This document shows, in pieces, positions 28,262 to 38,182 of a stretch of 64,000 bases of DNA. The notes under the pieces were generated by a model. The model saw nothing but the letters and a program-made list of their open reading frames with translations. It was not told where the DNA came from and did not search any database. Every line of letters begins with the position of its first letter. The first letter of the stretch is position 1. Position numbers and translations under genes: made by a program. The stretch is from an uncultured Oleiphilus sp. (GTDB taxonomy: Bacteria > Pseudomonadota > Gammaproteobacteria > Pseudomonadales > Oleiphilaceae), in assembly GCA_913020495.1 (NCBI GenBank), contig CAJWBJ010000002.1, positions 27,025 through 91,024 on the forward strand. Direction: 5' to 3'.

Positions 28262-29011
28262 ATGACTATCGACTTTAATAATATATCCACAATAACGGAT
28301 GAATCGATCGCAAAATTAAATGAAGAGCTTTCTCAAAAATCACCACGTGAAATATTAAAGTTTGCTTTAAAGTCTTTTGATCAAATAGCCATTTCATTTA
28401 GTGGTGCTGAAGACGTGACTTTAATTGAAATGGCCCATAAATTAGCGCCGCCATTAAGTGTTTTTTCTCTAGATACTGGACGCCTACACCCGGAAACATA
28501 CCAATTCATTGAAAAAGTTCGCGCACATTACGGGCTAAATATAGATATCATGACCCCTAACTCAAACGCTCTTGAGGCGTTTGTGAAAGAAAAAGGCCTC
28601 TATAGCTTTTTTCAAGATGGCCATAAAGAATGCTGTGGTATCAGAAAAGTAGAGCCTTTAAAACGTAAACTTGCAACTTTAGATGCTTGGATCTCAGGCC
28701 AAAGAAAAGATCAAAGCCCTAGCACAAGATCTAGCGTACCAGTCATTGAAATAGACCACGGAAACTCTACCGACCAGCGTAAGCTAATTAAATTCAACCC
28801 ACTTGCTAACTGGACATCAAAAGAAGTTTGGGACTATATGCGCATGTCAGAAGTCCCTTTCAATGCATTACATGAAAGAGGTTTTATCAGTATTGGGTGT
28901 GAGCCCTGTACACGCCCAGTACTTCCAAATCAACATGAACGCGAAGGCCGGTGGTGGTGGGAAGAAGCAACGCAAAAAGAATGCGGACTACATATAACAA
29001 AGCAAAGTTAA
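28262..29011 (+). CDS. cysH: APS/PAPS reductase CysH (iron-sulfur type)
   Basis: Reduces activated sulfate to sulfite in cysteine biosynthesis. The 249 residues have the P-loop-like SFSGAED (45-51), [10 protein letters not shown] with C124 and C125, GCEPC with C213 and C216, and the catalytic C-terminal Cys241 in KECGLH. The CC...CxxC set binds a 4Fe-4S cluster and marks the APS-reducing type (EC 1.8.4.10) rather than the E. coli PAPS type. ATG 28262 is chosen over an upstream ATG because AGAGGAAG precedes it. Convergent with cysB. Confidence 0.93.
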   Translation: MTIDFNNISTITDESIAKLNEELSQKSPREILKFALKSFDQIAISFSGAEDVTLIEMAHKLAPPLSVFSLDTGRLHPETYQFIEKVRAHYGLNIDIMTPNSNALEAFVKEKGLYSFFQDGHKECCGIRKVEPLKRKLATLDAWISGQRKDQSPSTRSSVPVIEIDHGNSTDQRKLIKFNPLANWTSKEVWDYMRMSEVPFNALHERGFISIGCEPCTRPVLPNQHEREGRWWWEEATQKECGLHITKQS

Positions 29012-29024
29012 TTACATTACAGCT

Positions 29025-30002
29025 TTAATGTTGCGGCAAGTTAATACCATCAAAAAGTGGTTGTATTTCTTGCCTGTGAGCATGTCGGTAACAAGCAGCA
29101 TCAATAAGGTCCTTTGTTAAATGCGGCGCAAATTGCTGCAGGAACTCATACATATAACCTCGCATAAACGTGCCTTTTCGAAACCCTATATTTGTAACAC
29201 TTTCATCAAATAATTTATTTGCATTTATCGACACTAAGTCAGTATCTTTGATTGGGTCATAAGCCATAGAAGCGATAATACCAATACCTAAACCCAACTT
29301 AACATAAGTTTTAATGACATCCGCATCTGAAGCTGTAAAAACAATATTTGGTGACAACCCGGCCGTTTCAAACGCTTCATCTAATTTAGACCGACCAGTA
29401 AAACCTTTTACATACGTCACAATTGGATACTCTGCTAGTTTCTCAAGTGTAATACCACTGAAATTCGCAAGAGGATGATTTTTTGGAACAACAACACAAC
29501 GATTCCAGCTATAACACGGCATCATGATTAAGTCGGAATGATGGTCCAATCCTTCTGTAGCTATCGCAAAATCTACTGTGCCATTTGAGGCCATTTCAGA
29601 TATTTGAGCAGGTGTGCCCTGATGCATATGCAAGGAAACATCTGGAAACCCCTCCATAAATCGATGGATAGTTTTGGGTAGCACATACCTTGCCTGCGTA
29701 TGGGTGGTCGCAATACTTAAATCACCTTTCTGCTCATTTTTAAATTCTTCGGCAATTTTTTTGATACTTTCAACCTGACCAAGAATCTCGCCAACAACCT
29801 TCAATATCGCTTCACCAGCAGGAGTTATCCTGGTTAGGTGCTTACCACTGCGACAAAAAACTTCAACACCAAGCTCATCTTCCAGCAAACGCATCTGTTT
29901 ACTCACACCTGGCTGTGAGGTATATAAACTTTGAGCAGTTGCAGACACATTTAAGTCATGATGCGCCACTTCCCAGATATAACGGAGTTGTTGTAGTTTC
30001 AT
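29025..30002 (-). CDS. cysB: LysR-type regulator CysB
   Basis: Activator of sulfate assimilation responding to acetylserine. 325 residues: an N-terminal HTH (KLQQLRYIWEVAHHDLNVSATAQSLYTSQPGVSKQ) typical of CysB/Cbl, then a periplasmic-binding-like effector domain with the CysB phrases ATTHTQARYVLP and HQGTPAQI. Length and pattern fit CysB rather than generic LysR proteins. It sits tail-to-tail with cysH and divergent from a sulfite exporter-type gene, so this is a sulfur block. Confidence 0.92.
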   Translation of the reverse strand: MKLQQLRYIWEVAHHDLNVSATAQSLYTSQPGVSKQMRLLEDELGVEVFCRSGKHLTRITPAGEAILKVVGEILGQVESIKKIAEEFKNEQKGDLSIATTHTQARYVLPKTIHRFMEGFPDVSLHMHQGTPAQISEMASNGTVDFAIATEGLDHHSDLIMMPCYSWNRCVVVPKNHPLANFSGITLEKLAEYPIVTYVKGFTGRSKLDEAFETAGLSPNIVFTASDADVIKTYVKLGLGIGIIASMAYDPIKDTDLVSINANKLFDESVTNIGFRKGTFMRGYMYEFLQQFAPHLTKDLIDAACYRHAHRQEIQPLFDGINLPQH

Positions 30003-30152
30003 TTATGTCTCCAGATGCACAATATATCAAAATCGAATAAGACCATAAAGAAATATTCTTTTATTGAATATAACTAAAAGGTTATAGTTCATGTCATTCA
30101 ATGAACAAAAAATAAACATATTTACTTCGTGTTTTTAATATAGACCAATATC
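30003..30152. promoter_or_regulatory. cysB - tauE divergent promoter region
   Basis: Contains two short inverted repeats: AAAGAA-ATA-TTCTTT near 30047-30061 and GTTCAT with ATGAAC near 30087-30106. Either could be a LysR-type site controlling both genes; no clear -35/-10 pair was found. Confidence 0.3.
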
Positions 30153-30950
30153 ATGGAATTACTCGCATTAACTGATTTTATAACATATATTCTGGCTGGT
30201 GCTGGCGTTGGGTTTGCAGTCGGTTTGACTGGCGTAGGCGGTGGCTCACTCATGACCCCACTGTTAATAATGTTTAATTTCCCTGCGCACATCGCAATTG
30301 GTACAGACCTGATTTATGCTGCTGGAACAAAAACGAGCGGGATCATTGCTCATGCAAAACAAGCAACTGTCAATTGGGAAATTGTTTTACGGCTAAGTAT
30401 GGGCAGTATTCCAGCTTCTTTAATCACAATTTATCTATTAAAAAACATCTTCGGTAATCCAGAATCTTACCAGCACATATTATTAAGCACGCTTGGCTTT
30501 ATGTTGATTGCAACGGCTGTAGTCATACTAATCAAACCTATGTTAAGTAAATCCTACAAGCTATCGAACAAAGACTTTAACTGGCTTAAAAATCATCAGG
30601 GAAAACTGACAATCTTGGTCGGTTTTATTCTAGGTATTTGCGTAACATTAACATCAGTAGGTGCTGGTGCTTTCGGTGCTGCTGTATTAATGCTGCTATA
30701 TCCGCGTTTAAACTCTGTCACAATTATTGGAACCGATATTGCTCATGCAGTCCCATTAACACTAATTGCTGGGCTAGGACATATGCAGCTAGGAAATGTT
30801 GATTTCGTTTTACTTAGCAGCTTATTAATCGGCTCTATACCAGCCATTCATTTTGGTTCAAAACTAAGTAAAAAATTACCAAATCATGTTCTCCAACCAA
30901 TACTTGCGACTATTTTATTTGGTATTGGCACAAAATACGCCTTTTTCTAA
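30153..30950 (+). CDS. TauE/SafE-family membrane exporter
   Basis: A 265-residue membrane protein with about eight helices. The N-terminal GVGFAVGLTGVGGGSLMTPLLIMF and the repeat GICVTLTSVGAGAFGAAVLMLLYP are the paired signatures of the TauE/SafE (DUF81) family, which exports sulfite, sulfoacetate or related sulfonates. Its place next to cysB supports a sulfur-related substrate (inference). Confidence 0.85.
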   Translation: MELLALTDFITYILAGAGVGFAVGLTGVGGGSLMTPLLIMFNFPAHIAIGTDLIYAAGTKTSGIIAHAKQATVNWEIVLRLSMGSIPASLITIYLLKNIFGNPESYQHILLSTLGFMLIATAVVILIKPMLSKSYKLSNKDFNWLKNHQGKLTILVGFILGICVTLTSVGAGAFGAAVLMLLYPRLNSVTIIGTDIAHAVPLTLIAGLGHMQLGNVDFVLLSSLLIGSIPAIHFGSKLSKKLPNHVLQPILATILFGIGTKYAFF

Positions 30951-31056
30951 ATATTTTTATTGTCGAAATGCGGCATAAGCTGCCAATACTCAAGCCTTAG
31001 TGTAAGATAGCGATTATATTTCTGTTACGAATTTAAATAGTAAATAAGACCTCGCC

Positions 31057-33792
31057 ATGTTATTGCAAACCACGTTACTACAAACCAAGTTATTAGCACC
31101 GGCCTACAACCCGAAAAGTGTTGATAGAAAACAACTTATTTCTAGGTTAGTACCCCGAAGTGGACGAAAATTAGTTCTAATTTCAGCACCTGCCGGCTAT
31201 GGTAAAACGACATTAGTATCGCAATGGCTTCAGAGTAACGAAAGAAATTACTGCTGGCTATCTTTAGACCAAACAGATGATGAACAAGTTCGATTTTGGC
31301 GCTATTTAATCGGGTCTGTAAGCTCAAAGGTCGAAAATATTGGCCAAGAAGCTAATAAGTTTCTGGATACCTCTTCTTTTCATATTGAAGCAGCTGTAAC
31401 CGCCTTAGTAAACGAACTTAATAGTTATTCGGCTTCTGGCCACTCACTCACAATTGTTCTAGATGATTTTCATGTCATTCAGAATAAAGAAATACTTCAA
31501 CAATTCGCCTATTTCATTGATTTTATTCCTCCAAATATTGAACTGATCATCACGACACGCTTTGAACCGAACTTACCGATTTCACGATGGAGTGTTAAAA
31601 ATTGGGTTGATCAAATCTATTCCAGTGATTTGGTTTTTTCATATACTGAATCAAAAGTATTTTTTAATGTTTATATGGGACTAGCACTTTCAGAAAAGCA
31701 AATTGAAGAAATATTTCAAAAAACAGAAGGCTGGATTGCTGCAATGCAACTTACTGCACTCTCGGCTACTGCAACACCAAATAACGAGCAACAGTATTTA
31801 TCTACGCAACAACTTTTTGCTGACGACCGACACTTCTCAGACTATATTTTAAGCGAAATATTAGATCACCAGCCATCTGAAGTTGGTGAATTTTTACTTG
31901 AAACGGCCTGCCTTTTACGACTTAGTGAAGACCTCTGTAACCATATTCGAAATCGCGACGACAGTAGAAAAATTCTTGAGCACCTTTACAATTCAAACTT
32001 ATTTCTAATTCCTCTTGATAAAGATCATCACTGGTTCCGCTACCACGACATGTTTCGTGAGGCATTACTTAAAAAAGCACAATCCACATCAAGCGGCAAA
32101 CTTGTACAACATCAAAAGCTTGCGGTTGACTGGCTAACTGAACATAACCAGGCACATGAAGCGATTGAACAAGTTGTACAGCTTAAAGATTGGCAACAAC
32201 TCATTACACTACTTGAAAACAATGGCAATAATCTAATCCATGAAGGCCATCACCTTCCTGTTCTGGAATGGATTTCAAAGCTACCCGACAGCATGGTAAG
32301 CCAATCCCCACGTTCTATAATGCTTAAAATATGGGCCTTATATTTCAGTAATAAAATTGAAATAATCCCACCTTTATTGGATCAATTAGAAGTCCTGATA
32401 GACCAGCAACGCCTCGACAACGTTGAAACCAGCACCAATGAATTAATTGATTTACATAGCGAAATATCACTCATTAGAGCTTACCTTGCTCGCTCGCAAT
32501 CCGACCTTAAAAGCGCCAATTTGCTAACTAAAGAGGTCTTAAAGGAACTCGACAGTACAAATATGCCTTTAAAGTCCGTCACTTATTATGGTATTGGACT
32601 TGATAGCTTTGCTGTTGGAGACCTAGACTCAGCAGAATCAGCATTGTTAGCTGCTATTGATCACGGAAAACGTGAAAAGAAATATACCACCGTATTATCA
32701 AGCAGCGGCCTACTCGGCTGGATATACTACTATCAAGGTAAACTAGAGATTGCTCTCGAAACCGGTATTATCAACCAACAATGGATTGATAGCTATCACG
32801 ACCCTTCTCAACCTCGAATCATTTCATGCTGGCAAAATAGTGCCCTAGCAATGATCTATACCGAAAAGGCAGAGTTTACAATTGCTGAGTCGTACATTAA
32901 CCCACTGCTTAAGCACCTTGAAATAGGCACAGAAGCGGGCCAGCACGTTATTATCCAGTATGTAATGGCAACACTACTATTTGCCCAGAAACGCTTTGTA
33001 GATGCGATTGAGTGTATTGATGATGCACTTCATGTATATCAACACAAAAAAGATTCTATTGTTTTTGCTCCCCCTAGTTTAAACGCATTAAAATCCAAAT
33101 GTTTGCTCTCTATGGGGAAAGATGACAAAGCACAATATGTCATTGAAGAGCTTGATAGTGCTTCTATTAATGCTATTCCACTTAATTTCGAAGATATTAA
33201 TTTGACGAAGGCACGTATATTTACCGAACAAGGTAAATTTGCACTTGCATTAGAAATGCTTGATAGATTGGTTATACAAACCGAATCCCATCATCACATA
33301 TACCACCTAATACAAGCTCTAAGCATTAAAGCAGTTACACTACTTAAAATGCATAATATTGAAGCCGCACGAACAAGTATCAATGAATCTTTACAACTCG
33401 CCTCACAGGATGGGTTTATCTCTGTCTACACCAATGAAAACCCAATCATTCAACAAGCACTTGCTCTGTGTTCTGACCCTACTATCTCAGACAGCTATCT
33501 ACAGAAACTAACCTCTATTCTGGGCTTGCAGATTGAGCCAACCCAAACACAAGCAGAGCTTCCGGGCGCTGCAGCTTTAGAGAGCAATAAACAACTTTTA
33601 GAACCGCTCAGCCAACGTGAGTTGGAAGTGCTGGATTTAATTAACCAAGGCTTAGCAAATAAAGAGATTGCACGAAAACTAACCCTAGCACCAGCAACGG
33701 TAAAGGCTCATATCCGAAACCTTTATGGCAAAATTGAGGCAAAAAGCAGAACAGAAGCATTATCTAAGGCTAGGAATTTAGGACTGATATAA
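31057..33792 (+). CDS. MalT-type large LuxR transcriptional regulator
   Basis: A 911-residue ATP-dependent activator of the MalT/AlkS class. The N-terminal NTPase has Walker A APAGYGKTTL (near residue 50) and a Walker B-like LTIVLDDFHVI. A winged-helix region follows, then a long TPR-like helical sensor domain (about 340-800), and a C-terminal LuxR HTH (LSQRELEVLDLINQGLANKEIARKLTLAPATVKAHIRNLYGKIE). The inducer is unknown. It stands alone, so its targets are not evident; AlkS-like control of hydrocarbon genes is only a possibility. Confidence 0.88.
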   Translation: MLLQTTLLQTKLLAPAYNPKSVDRKQLISRLVPRSGRKLVLISAPAGYGKTTLVSQWLQSNERNYCWLSLDQTDDEQVRFWRYLIGSVSSKVENIGQEANKFLDTSSFHIEAAVTALVNELNSYSASGHSLTIVLDDFHVIQNKEILQQFAYFIDFIPPNIELIITTRFEPNLPISRWSVKNWVDQIYSSDLVFSYTESKVFFNVYMGLALSEKQIEEIFQKTEGWIAAMQLTALSATATPNNEQQYLSTQQLFADDRHFSDYILSEILDHQPSEVGEFLLETACLLRLSEDLCNHIRNRDDSRKILEHLYNSNLFLIPLDKDHHWFRYHDMFREALLKKAQSTSSGKLVQHQKLAVDWLTEHNQAHEAIEQVVQLKDWQQLITLLENNGNNLIHEGHHLPVLEWISKLPDSMVSQSPRSIMLKIWALYFSNKIEIIPPLLDQLEVLIDQQRLDNVETSTNELIDLHSEISLIRAYLARSQSDLKSANLLTKEVLKELDSTNMPLKSVTYYGIGLDSFAVGDLDSAESALLAAIDHGKREKKYTTVLSSSGLLGWIYYYQGKLEIALETGIINQQWIDSYHDPSQPRIISCWQNSALAMIYTEKAEFTIAESYINPLLKHLEIGTEAGQHVIIQYVMATLLFAQKRFVDAIECIDDALHVYQHKKDSIVFAPPSLNALKSKCLLSMGKDDKAQYVIEELDSASINAIPLNFEDINLTKARIFTEQGKFALALEMLDRLVIQTESHHHIYHLIQALSIKAVTLLKMHNIEAARTSINESLQLASQDGFISVYTNENPIIQQALALCSDPTISDSYLQKLTSILGLQIEPTQTQAELPGAAALESNKQLLEPLSQRELEVLDLINQGLANKEIARKLTLAPATVKAHIRNLYGKIEAKSRTEALSKARNLGLI

Positions 33793-33879
33793 TTCAGCAT
33801 TTTTAGAAAACATGGTTATTCATCCAAACTTACTGCAAACTATCTTTGGTTCTTATTGCTTGAATTGATTGGTCATACA

Positions 33880-34407
33880 ATGAATTTATTTTTCATTCTA
33901 TATAAAAAACTTTTTTTCGGATTAGTGCTTTTCGCCTCTGCTATTTGTTCAGCAGAGAGCTATAAAACGGCCCCGGACTTTTCTCTACCTGACATATATA
34001 ACGGTCAACTTATTAGCTTAAAGGATTATCAGGGCTCGGTTGTTCTCGTTGATTTCTGGGCCTCTTGGTGCGGCCCTTGCCAAGCATCCTTACCTGAGTA
34101 CAACCTTTTAAGGCAACGCCTTCAAGAACAATTTGGTACAGATAAATTTGAAGTTCTTGCTATAAATGTGGATGCAACCAAAAAAGAAGCCATCATGTTT
34201 TTAGATAAACATAGCCTTAAATTTCCAGTCTTAATGGAAACTACCGGCAAATCACAACGTGACTACCAGTTATTAGCGATGCCAACATCATTTATTGTTG
34301 ATCAGGAAGGTCGAATTCGTATTTCTAAGGTAGGATTCAGCTCAGGCTATCTCCAATCACTTGAAAAAGAAGTTATTCAAATGATTGAATCAAACACTAA
34401 GCATTAG
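33880..34407 (+). CDS. TlpA-like periplasmic thioredoxin
   Basis: A secreted thiol-disulfide oxidoreductase of about 175 residues. A signal peptide (KKLFFGLVLFASAICSAES) is followed by a TlpA/ResA-type thioredoxin fold with WCGPC (C64 and C67) and the cis-Pro loop AMPTSFIVD. The frame opens with TTG at 33856, but ATG 33880 gives a cleaner signal peptide; neither has a strong ribosome binding site. Its stop codon lies inside a hairpin. It may reduce apocytochromes or other exported proteins. Confidence 0.85.
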   Translation: MNLFFILYKKLFFGLVLFASAICSAESYKTAPDFSLPDIYNGQLISLKDYQGSVVLVDFWASWCGPCQASLPEYNLLRQRLQEQFGTDKFEVLAINVDATKKEAIMFLDKHSLKFPVLMETTGKSQRDYQLLAMPTSFIVDQEGRIRISKVGFSSGYLQSLEKEVIQMIESNTKH

Positions 34408-34424
34408 TTTTTCAAAACTAATGC
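34401..34424. terminator. Bidirectional terminator hairpin
   Basis: GCATTAGTTTT (34401-34411) and AAAACTAATGC (34414-34424) form a perfect 11-bp stem with a 2-base loop. It contains the TlpA stop codon and ends 2 bases before the stop of the convergent kinase gene. Confidence 0.65.
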
Positions 34425-34425
34425 T

Positions 34426-37209
34426 TTAGGCCGCACTCTGCGCAAATTTCAAGGCAACTTTATAAAACTTCTGTGGTATTCGGATTTTAGTAGCAAAGCC
34501 GCGATATTCATCACCCTCATTCCCGTCACTCAAAACAATTTCAATACTACCACCCTCTTTTTTCAGAAACCCTTTCACCGCATCCATACCGACACCACGA
34601 CCCGAAACATCGGTTACCTCTACGGAGGTTGAAAACCCTGAAGAGAAAATCAAATTAGCAATATCCAAATCTTTCGGTTTGGGCGCATCTTTATCAATAA
34701 CCCCTTTCTCTATAGCGAGATCGTAGATTTTTCCTAACGCAAGACCCCGACCATCATCCTGAACAACCAGCTTAGCAAAACCATCATGATCTACAGCAAC
34801 ATCCAGTAAAATATTACCTTGCTCTGATTTGCCTTTACCTAAACGCTCTTCGGCACTCTCAATACCATGATCCATGGCATTTCGAAAAACATGCATAAAA
34901 ATGTTATTCAGAACACTATGAACTTCACGATTAACAAGAATGTCATTGTCAGTTACTTTTATACAAGGTTTAGCCTTACCAAGTTGCTCAGCTAATGAGT
35001 TAGCAGATTGAATCACACTGGAGATAACCTCTTCAATATGCTTCGCCTCTGGAGAAATTAGTAGTTCATACGCCTCAGATACAATATCTTTTAGCTCGGT
35101 GTCATTACTATCTTGGGTAAGCTCTGCAATATGGCTCAACCAAATATCAATGCGTTGTTGATCTAGGGCAGTCTGGTTAGATGAAGGCTTACCTAGACCT
35201 AGTTTTTCACGGAAGACATGAGCGTAACGCCCAATAATCCTTTTTGCGCCATCAAGCTCACTTAGCAATATATCGCTATTCCATGCAGCCTCTTCATTTT
35301 TACGAAGCTCATCATAAGTACTTTCAACTTCATGAACTACGTCAGTGATATATTTCAGGCCATAGGTGCGCGCATTACCTTTAACGGTATGCATTGACCT
35401 AAATAAATTGGCGATTGCATTAGCATCTTTTTCAGATGTCGTTTCAATAATCGTTAGGCACTCAGCAAGAAACTCATGTGAGGTCTCTATAAAGTCATTA
35501 AACTTGGAAGGGTCGACTGAAAGAACTTCTCCAATAATTTCAAGTTCTTGCTTTTGTTCTTTAGACTCGGCCTCAAGCGCTTTAAGTTCAGTTACATCAC
35601 GCACCGTCACCATTAACTTATCAATGACACCGTCTTCGCTTTCAATCGGATCCCAATCAAGCTCTAGTATTTTTTCTCGGCTATCTTCAAGGCAGATTAC
35701 CATTTCTGACATCAAACAATGCGAGTTAAACTCGTACATCATTTTATCTTCACCAACAATCGCATCAACAGCCGTTATATTCTGATCAACAGAATCTGAC
35801 CCAGCCTTCGTATTATTAAATAAAAGGTCTGCAAAATTCCGGTCTGCAATTCGACTTGTTTCAAAAATTTCTTCTAGGTATGCAGCATATTCCGGGTGAA
35901 TCAAGCCACCAGTAGTAATAGTGAATAAACCCTGATGCATATTTTCCATCATACTGGCAATATCATGATTCTTCTGTCTTAGCGCTGCAGTTCGTTCTTC
36001 AACTTTTGCCTCTAAATTTCGATTCTGCTCTTCAATCGTTTCACGCATACGGATATTTTTAATCGTCGTCACTAGCTGCCTGGCAATTGTCTCTGCGAAT
36101 TCGTAATCTGTTTCTTCAAATTTAACCTCACTCACGTCACCTGAAAGGTTAAGTACCCCTAATGCCATATTGTTATCCATTAAAGGCACACAAATAATTG
36201 ATTTAGGTTGATGCTCTTCATTATCGACAAATCGTTCATCTTCACTTGTATCAGCAATATAAATAATTTCTTTTTTCTGACAAGTAATACCAATAATTCC
36301 TTCCCCATGATCGAATTGTCTTGGCTCTTGCTTAGATTGAATATGCTTAGGAGGATAGAAAGATTTTATTTCTAGTTTATTATCATTATTGTATAAGTAG
36401 ACAGAGCCGAATTTCACGCTTGAATGTGCCGATAATGCCTGAAGCGTCTTCTCTAAAGCCTTTGTTTGACTTGTGCAAACCGCTAAATCTTCACTAATTA
36501 GATTCAAATCCCTTAGATCTTGAACCTTCTTTTTAATACCATCTTTCATGGTTGTAAAACTGGTCGCAAGATCACCAATTTCGTCATTACGTTTAATATT
36601 AATATTTAGACTATAGTCACCCAGTGCGATACTTGCTGCAACATTATTAAGTGTTCGAAGTGGGTTTGAAATGCGCCTGATTGCCACTGAAAACAGGAGT
36701 AATAGAATCACGTTCAGCGAGACAATCTGAATGATTAAGCGCTTAATTTCAGACTTCAAAAAAGCAACATTTGCTTTATCTGTTATATTTAAAGCAATTT
36801 TACCAACAGTATAAACCTCATCACTATCAGGCTCACTGTAGCTTAACTCGTCTTCATGCAATTGACCTAAACCTTCAGGCATTGCTTCGATTAGGCTCAT
36901 TTCGGCGCCTGACTTTTTAATACCCTTTAAGAAGCGTCCTTTTTCATCCTGAATATAAATGCCTTCAATAAACTTCGCTTTAACTTCTGAAGATAAAACA
37001 CTCTCTATGTACTCATCATCAATATTCCAAATTGCCGGCGGCAAATTTAGCTTCAAACGATTTGTCATTAAAACCGTTTCAGCACTAAGTTCAGCTGCCA
37101 AACGTTTTTTTGATTGACCATAGTCATAGAATCCAACAGCTGACAGCATGCCCGTAGTAATAATCAGCATAATACTAATGAGCTTGAAGGATATTGTTTT
37201 AAATACCAC
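34426..37209 (-). CDS. Hybrid CheA-like sensor histidine kinase (HAMP-GAF-HPt-HATPase)
   Basis: A 927-residue membrane sensor. Order: a first helix (8-27), a periplasmic domain (28-155), a second helix (157-177), HAMP (178-230), GAF (about 240-385), a coiled coil (385-415), a PAS-like region (415-545), an HPt domain with phosphoacceptor H607 (FRSMHTVKGNARTYG), and a CheA-type HATPase (NAMDHGIE, DDGRGL, GRGVGMD). There is no CheW-like domain and no DHp domain, so it phosphorylates its own HPt and passes phosphate to an unknown regulator. It lies 85 bases behind a periplasmic binding protein gene that may sense ligand for it. Confidence 0.85.
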   Translation of the reverse strand: MVFKTISFKLISIMLIITTGMLSAVGFYDYGQSKKRLAAELSAETVLMTNRLKLNLPPAIWNIDDEYIESVLSSEVKAKFIEGIYIQDEKGRFLKGIKKSGAEMSLIEAMPEGLGQLHEDELSYSEPDSDEVYTVGKIALNITDKANVAFLKSEIKRLIIQIVSLNVILLLLFSVAIRRISNPLRTLNNVAASIALGDYSLNINIKRNDEIGDLATSFTTMKDGIKKKVQDLRDLNLISEDLAVCTSQTKALEKTLQALSAHSSVKFGSVYLYNNDNKLEIKSFYPPKHIQSKQEPRQFDHGEGIIGITCQKKEIIYIADTSEDERFVDNEEHQPKSIICVPLMDNNMALGVLNLSGDVSEVKFEETDYEFAETIARQLVTTIKNIRMRETIEEQNRNLEAKVEERTAALRQKNHDIASMMENMHQGLFTITTGGLIHPEYAAYLEEIFETSRIADRNFADLLFNNTKAGSDSVDQNITAVDAIVGEDKMMYEFNSHCLMSEMVICLEDSREKILELDWDPIESEDGVIDKLMVTVRDVTELKALEAESKEQKQELEIIGEVLSVDPSKFNDFIETSHEFLAECLTIIETTSEKDANAIANLFRSMHTVKGNARTYGLKYITDVVHEVESTYDELRKNEEAAWNSDILLSELDGAKRIIGRYAHVFREKLGLGKPSSNQTALDQQRIDIWLSHIAELTQDSNDTELKDIVSEAYELLISPEAKHIEEVISSVIQSANSLAEQLGKAKPCIKVTDNDILVNREVHSVLNNIFMHVFRNAMDHGIESAEERLGKGKSEQGNILLDVAVDHDGFAKLVVQDDGRGLALGKIYDLAIEKGVIDKDAPKPKDLDIANLIFSSGFSTSVEVTDVSGRGVGMDAVKGFLKKEGGSIEIVLSDGNEGDEYRGFATKIRIPQKFYKVALKFAQSAA

Positions 37210-37220
37210 AAATTATCTCC

Positions 37221-37270
37221 GAAAGAAAAAACACAAAATTCAAAGATAGAATTAGTACCTACCTTTGAAT
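37221..37270 (-). terminator. Attenuator between binding-protein and kinase genes
   Basis: Read leftward, ATTCAAAG and CTTTGAAT (37263-37270 and 37238-37245) form a perfect 8-bp stem followed by TTTGTGTTTTTT. It lies between two same-direction genes, so it should make the kinase mRNA scarcer than the binding-protein mRNA. Confidence 0.6.
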
Positions 37271-37294
37271 TTATTTTCAGCTACAACAAAACAA

Positions 37295-38071
37295 TTAATA
37301 TTTTGCTGACATTTTCCCCATAAACTCTAAATCATTACGTACATTTGCAATTTCAGCCCAAATTTTTTCTTGATCCGCTTTCGTAATTTTACTTTTCTTT
37401 GAAAAAGGAAGGTAATAAGACTTAGACTTAACTGGCGTATCGCTGACACTCAACTTACCCTTATAAACATCCTGCTTACTTAAGAGCTCAACTATTTTAG
37501 GCAGCGTCACGACAGAACCATCACCTCTACGCAGCATTTTCTTAATATTGTTTTCGTCACCAGCCGCACCATCATCAACTTTCAGCCCCTGCTTTTTCAA
37601 ATCATCACCAATAGAATACCCTCTTGGGACTCTTACAGGTGTTGGGATTGTTTTTACGTCCCCAGCATAGGTATAACCACTATCACTAGCTGTAACAACG
37701 ACATACTCGACCTGCAGTACACGCTGAACAGATTTCTTAGCGGTAGATGCATCATTTGGGTATTCTAGAAATACGGCACGCTTGTCTTTATAAGACGCCG
37801 TCGCTATTGCATCGAAGTCACCATCTTTGGCGGATGCAAGGCAGCGTTTCCAAGGTAAAGGCTTATAATTCACACTGTAATCCAAATTTGATAATGCCTT
37901 GCTGATAATATCAATTTGTAAGCCGACAGCTTTACCTTCTTCTACGAAGGTAAAGGGGTACCATAGATTTTTATCTGAACAGATATTAATTGTTCCACCT
38001 GCAAAGACTGAACTGGATAAAACTGCAGAGACAAGTGCTGCTCCACAAAACTTTGTTAAAACATTACGCAT
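37295..38071 (-). CDS. Periplasmic solute-binding protein, amino acid ABC type (SBP_bac_3-like)
   Basis: A 258-residue exported protein. The signal peptide ends near SSSVFAGG. The mature part begins TINICSDKNLWYPFTFVEEGKAVGLQIDIISKAL, the usual start of family 3 binding proteins, and has the central YKPLPWKRCLASAKDGDFDA. No ABC permease or ATPase gene is adjacent. Instead a sensor kinase gene follows, so it may serve as a ligand-presenting partner rather than a transporter part (inference). Confidence 0.82.
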   Translation of the reverse strand: MRNVLTKFCGAALVSAVLSSSVFAGGTINICSDKNLWYPFTFVEEGKAVGLQIDIISKALSNLDYSVNYKPLPWKRCLASAKDGDFDAIATASYKDKRAVFLEYPNDASTAKKSVQRVLQVEYVVVTASDSGYTYAGDVKTIPTPVRVPRGYSIGDDLKKQGLKVDDGAAGDENNIKKMLRRGDGSVVTLPKIVELLSKQDVYKGKLSVSDTPVKSKSYYLPFSKKSKITKADQEKIWAEIANVRNDLEFMGKMSAKY

Positions 38072-38182
38072 GAGTTACCTCAATATTATTAGATTTTTGT
38101 TAAGAAACTCCTTTTCACCTATTGAAAATCTAGCCCAGATAACAGCTAATACAAGCTTTATTTACATACAAACACAAAAGTG

